Positions 62,604 through 64,000 of a stretch of 64,000 nt of DNA are shown piece by piece. The notes under the pieces are model-generated. The model saw only the letters and a program-made list of their open reading frames with translations, did no database searches and had not been told where the DNA came from. Every line of letters starts with the position of its first letter. The first letter of the stretch is position 1. The stretch spans positions 124,001-188,000 of the forward strand of contig NZ_OY781063.1 in assembly GCF_963676285.1 (NCBI RefSeq), written 5' to 3'. A program made the translations under genes and the position numbers. The stretch is from an uncultured Sphaerochaeta sp. (lineage in GTDB: Bacteria > Spirochaetota > Spirochaetia > Sphaerochaetales > Sphaerochaetaceae).

Positions 62604-63848
62604 TTATTTCTCTTCTGCTTTATTCCTGGAGTACCTCAGTACGGCAGGGATGGTATAGTCGTTGGAATTACTACCCGGCCCCTTGCCCAGTTGTTTCTGC
62701 AGATCCTGCCAACGATTTACCTGGATAGCAGGGATTGGTTCCTCATCCTCCTGGGTGTTTTTGGCTGCAGGGGATTCTTCTTCCTGTCTCTTCTCGTCAA
62801 CCTTTGCAGCGGCATAATGTCGTTTGACCATATCCATCTCAGGCACTTCAGCACCAACGACCTCTTCCTTCCGTTCAAAGCCAGTAGCCACCACTGTGAC
62901 CTTTATCCGGTCACCCAGTTCAGGATTGAAAGCCTGACCAGCGATAATCAGGGCATCATCACTGCACTTGTCGGTTACCAACTCAACGACATCCTGGTAC
63001 TCCTGAAGGGTAAGGTTGTCACTGCCCGAGAGATTGACCAGAACACTCTTGGCCCCTTCTATACTTGCATTTTCCAGGAGGGGGTTGTTGATTGCCTGGC
63101 GAGCAGCATCGACTGCACGGTTGGCACCTTCACCAAACCCGATACCCATGAGCGCATCACCCTTGCCTTTCATGACAGTCCTGACGTCTGCAAAGTCAAT
63201 GTTGATTTCACCTGGTTCAGTAATCAGTTCGCTGATTCCCTGTACACCCATATACAAGACTTCATCCGCCATCAGGAAGGCTTGCTTGATAGGGGTATTG
63301 TTCTCCACGACCTTCAGCAAATATTGGTTGGGGATGATGATAAGGGTATCCACCTGCTTTCGCAGTTTCTCAATTCCGGCCTGTGCCAAGAGCAATTTTT
63401 TCTTCCCTTCGAAAGCGAACGGGGTGGTTACCACCGCAACGGTGAGGGCATTGCAGCTCTTGGCAATCTCAGCAACGATTGGGGCTGCACCGGTACCGGT
63501 TCCCCCTCCCATGCCGGCAGTAATAAAGACCATATCGGCATTCTCTATCTCCCGACGGATGTCTTCCTTGCTCTCCTGGGCGGCTTTCTCACCAACCTCG
63601 GGGACGCCCCCAGCGCCAAGCCCTCCGGTCAACTCCTTGCCGATGGGAAGACGGACCTGTGCGTTGGATCGCTGTAAGGCCTGCATATCAGTATTCATGG
63701 TAACGAACTGCACCTTTTTCAGGCCACTGGCAATCATACGATTAACCGCATTACCCCCAGCACCTCCTACCCCAAGCACCTTGATGACCGTGGCAGTGGT
63801 TTGTTCATCCTGAACCATATCCTCAACTTCAAACATTCCAAAATCCAT
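62604..63848 (-). CDS. ftsZ: Cell division GTPase FtsZ
   Basis: This tubulin homologue of 414 residues forms the Z-ring. [13 protein letters not shown], the tubulin signature [10 protein letters not shown], the T7 loop [11 protein letters not shown] and a polar linker (about 320-390) are present. The C-terminal peptide [11 protein letters not shown] is the FtsA/ZipA binding site. ATG 63848 has AAGGAATAGAG upstream. It follows ftsA by 27 bp. Confidence 0.97.
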   Translation of the reverse strand: MDFGMFEVEDMVQDEQTTATVIKVLGVGGAGGNAVNRMIASGLKKVQFVTMNTDMQALQRSNAQVRLPIGKELTGGLGAGGVPEVGEKAAQESKEDIRREIENADMVFITAGMGGGTGTGAAPIVAEIAKSCNALTVAVVTTPFAFEGKKKLLLAQAGIEKLRKQVDTLIIIPNQYLLKVVENNTPIKQAFLMADEVLYMGVQGISELITEPGEINIDFADVRTVMKGKGDALMGIGFGEGANRAVDAARQAINNPLLENASIEGAKSVLVNLSGSDNLTLQEYQDVVELVTDKCSDDALIIAGQAFNPELGDRIKVTVVATGFERKEEVVGAEVPEMDMVKRHYAAAKVDEKRQEEESPAAKNTQEDEEPIPAIQVNRWQDLQKQLGKGPGSNSNDYTIPAVLRYSRNKAEEK

Positions 63849-63875
63849 ACTCTATTCCTTCGCCATTCGGCACGT

Positions 63876-64000
63876 TTAAAACAGTGTCCTGAAAAAACCT
63901 CTGAGCTTCGATACAGCCCCACCTTCCTTGCGACGCGTCCGTTCCTTGCGTGAACGTGTTCCGGTAGCAGTGTCCTTTACCCTACGAGCTTCACTCTTCA
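63876..64000 (-). CDS. ftsA: Cell division protein FtsA, 3' end only
   Basis: The last 41 codons lie in the window, ending at TAA 63876-63878. The tail reads basic residues (SRKERTRRKEGG) then SKLRGFFRTLF, the amphipathic membrane-anchoring helix typical of FtsA C-termini. The place before ftsZ supports it. The catalytic ATPase part is outside the window. Confidence 0.75.
   Translation of the reverse strand, partial: KSEARRVKDTATGTRSRKERTRRKEGGAVSKLRGFFRTLF

Overview
The window reads as chromosomal DNA of a spirochaete close to Sphaerochaeta (Sphaerochaetaceae). The evidence is protein resemblance, a PUR-alpha (DUF3276) gene, a short SMC, and a division/protease gene order (ftsA-ftsZ ... dprA ... 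hslV-hslU) that in Borrelia runs straight into the large flagellar operon. Here that operon is absent and only flhF is left beside hslU, as expected for a non-motile relative. No database search was possible; the taxonomic call is inference.

Layout. 1-3.95 kb: 5' end of ffh, smc, rnhB and a PUR-alpha-like gene. 4.0-5.9 kb: an IS1202/ISNCY-type insertion sequence between 31-bp direct repeats. 5.95-14.4 kb: a tRNA-Gly followed by an accessory island with a truncated integrase, a PD-(D/E)XK nuclease gene, a RloC/PrrC-like ATPase with a candidate anticodon-nuclease triad, a decayed IS200/IS605 element, a DUF1848 protein and a Fic protein between inverted flanking repeats. 14.5-19.4 kb: ppk-CHAD-parA-pfk operon. 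19.6-26.8 kb: two tandem M29 aminopeptidase paralogues (the first apparently dead), coaX, an ABC-F ATPase, tRNA-Gln/tRNA-Glu, apt, tsaD, tRNA-Thr. 26.9-31.7 kb: branched-chain amino acid type ABC importer. 32.0-34.7 kb: pyruvate phosphate dikinase. 35.1-40.7 kb: hexuronate module (kduD, frameshifted kduI, TRAP transporter) with a divergent IclR regulator and palindromic operators. 40.9-50.4 kb: an RpoS-like sigma factor, a small unknown gene, groES, and a six-gene overlapping operon murG-cvpA-holB-histidine kinase-NtrC regulator-dinG. 50.6-56.2 kb: secA, a LysM/M23-like envelope protein and a class B penicillin-binding protein. 56.2-64 kb: flhF, hslU, hslV, xerC, dprA, tauE-like, xerD, ftsZ and the 3' end of ftsA.

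How it fits together. The strongest regulatory signal is a perfect -24/-12 (sigma-54) promoter, TTGGCACGCTAGTTGCA, placed to drive the RpoS-like sigma factor, with an NtrB/NtrC-type pair about 3-6 kb away. This mirrors the Rrp2-RpoN-RpoS cascade of Borrelia. The hexuronate cluster looks self-contained: TRAP uptake, KduI/KduD isomerisation and reduction, and IclR control. The island is the main accessory region and holds the best candidate for an undescribed defence module: an ACNase-like ATPase next to a PD-(D/E)XK nuclease.
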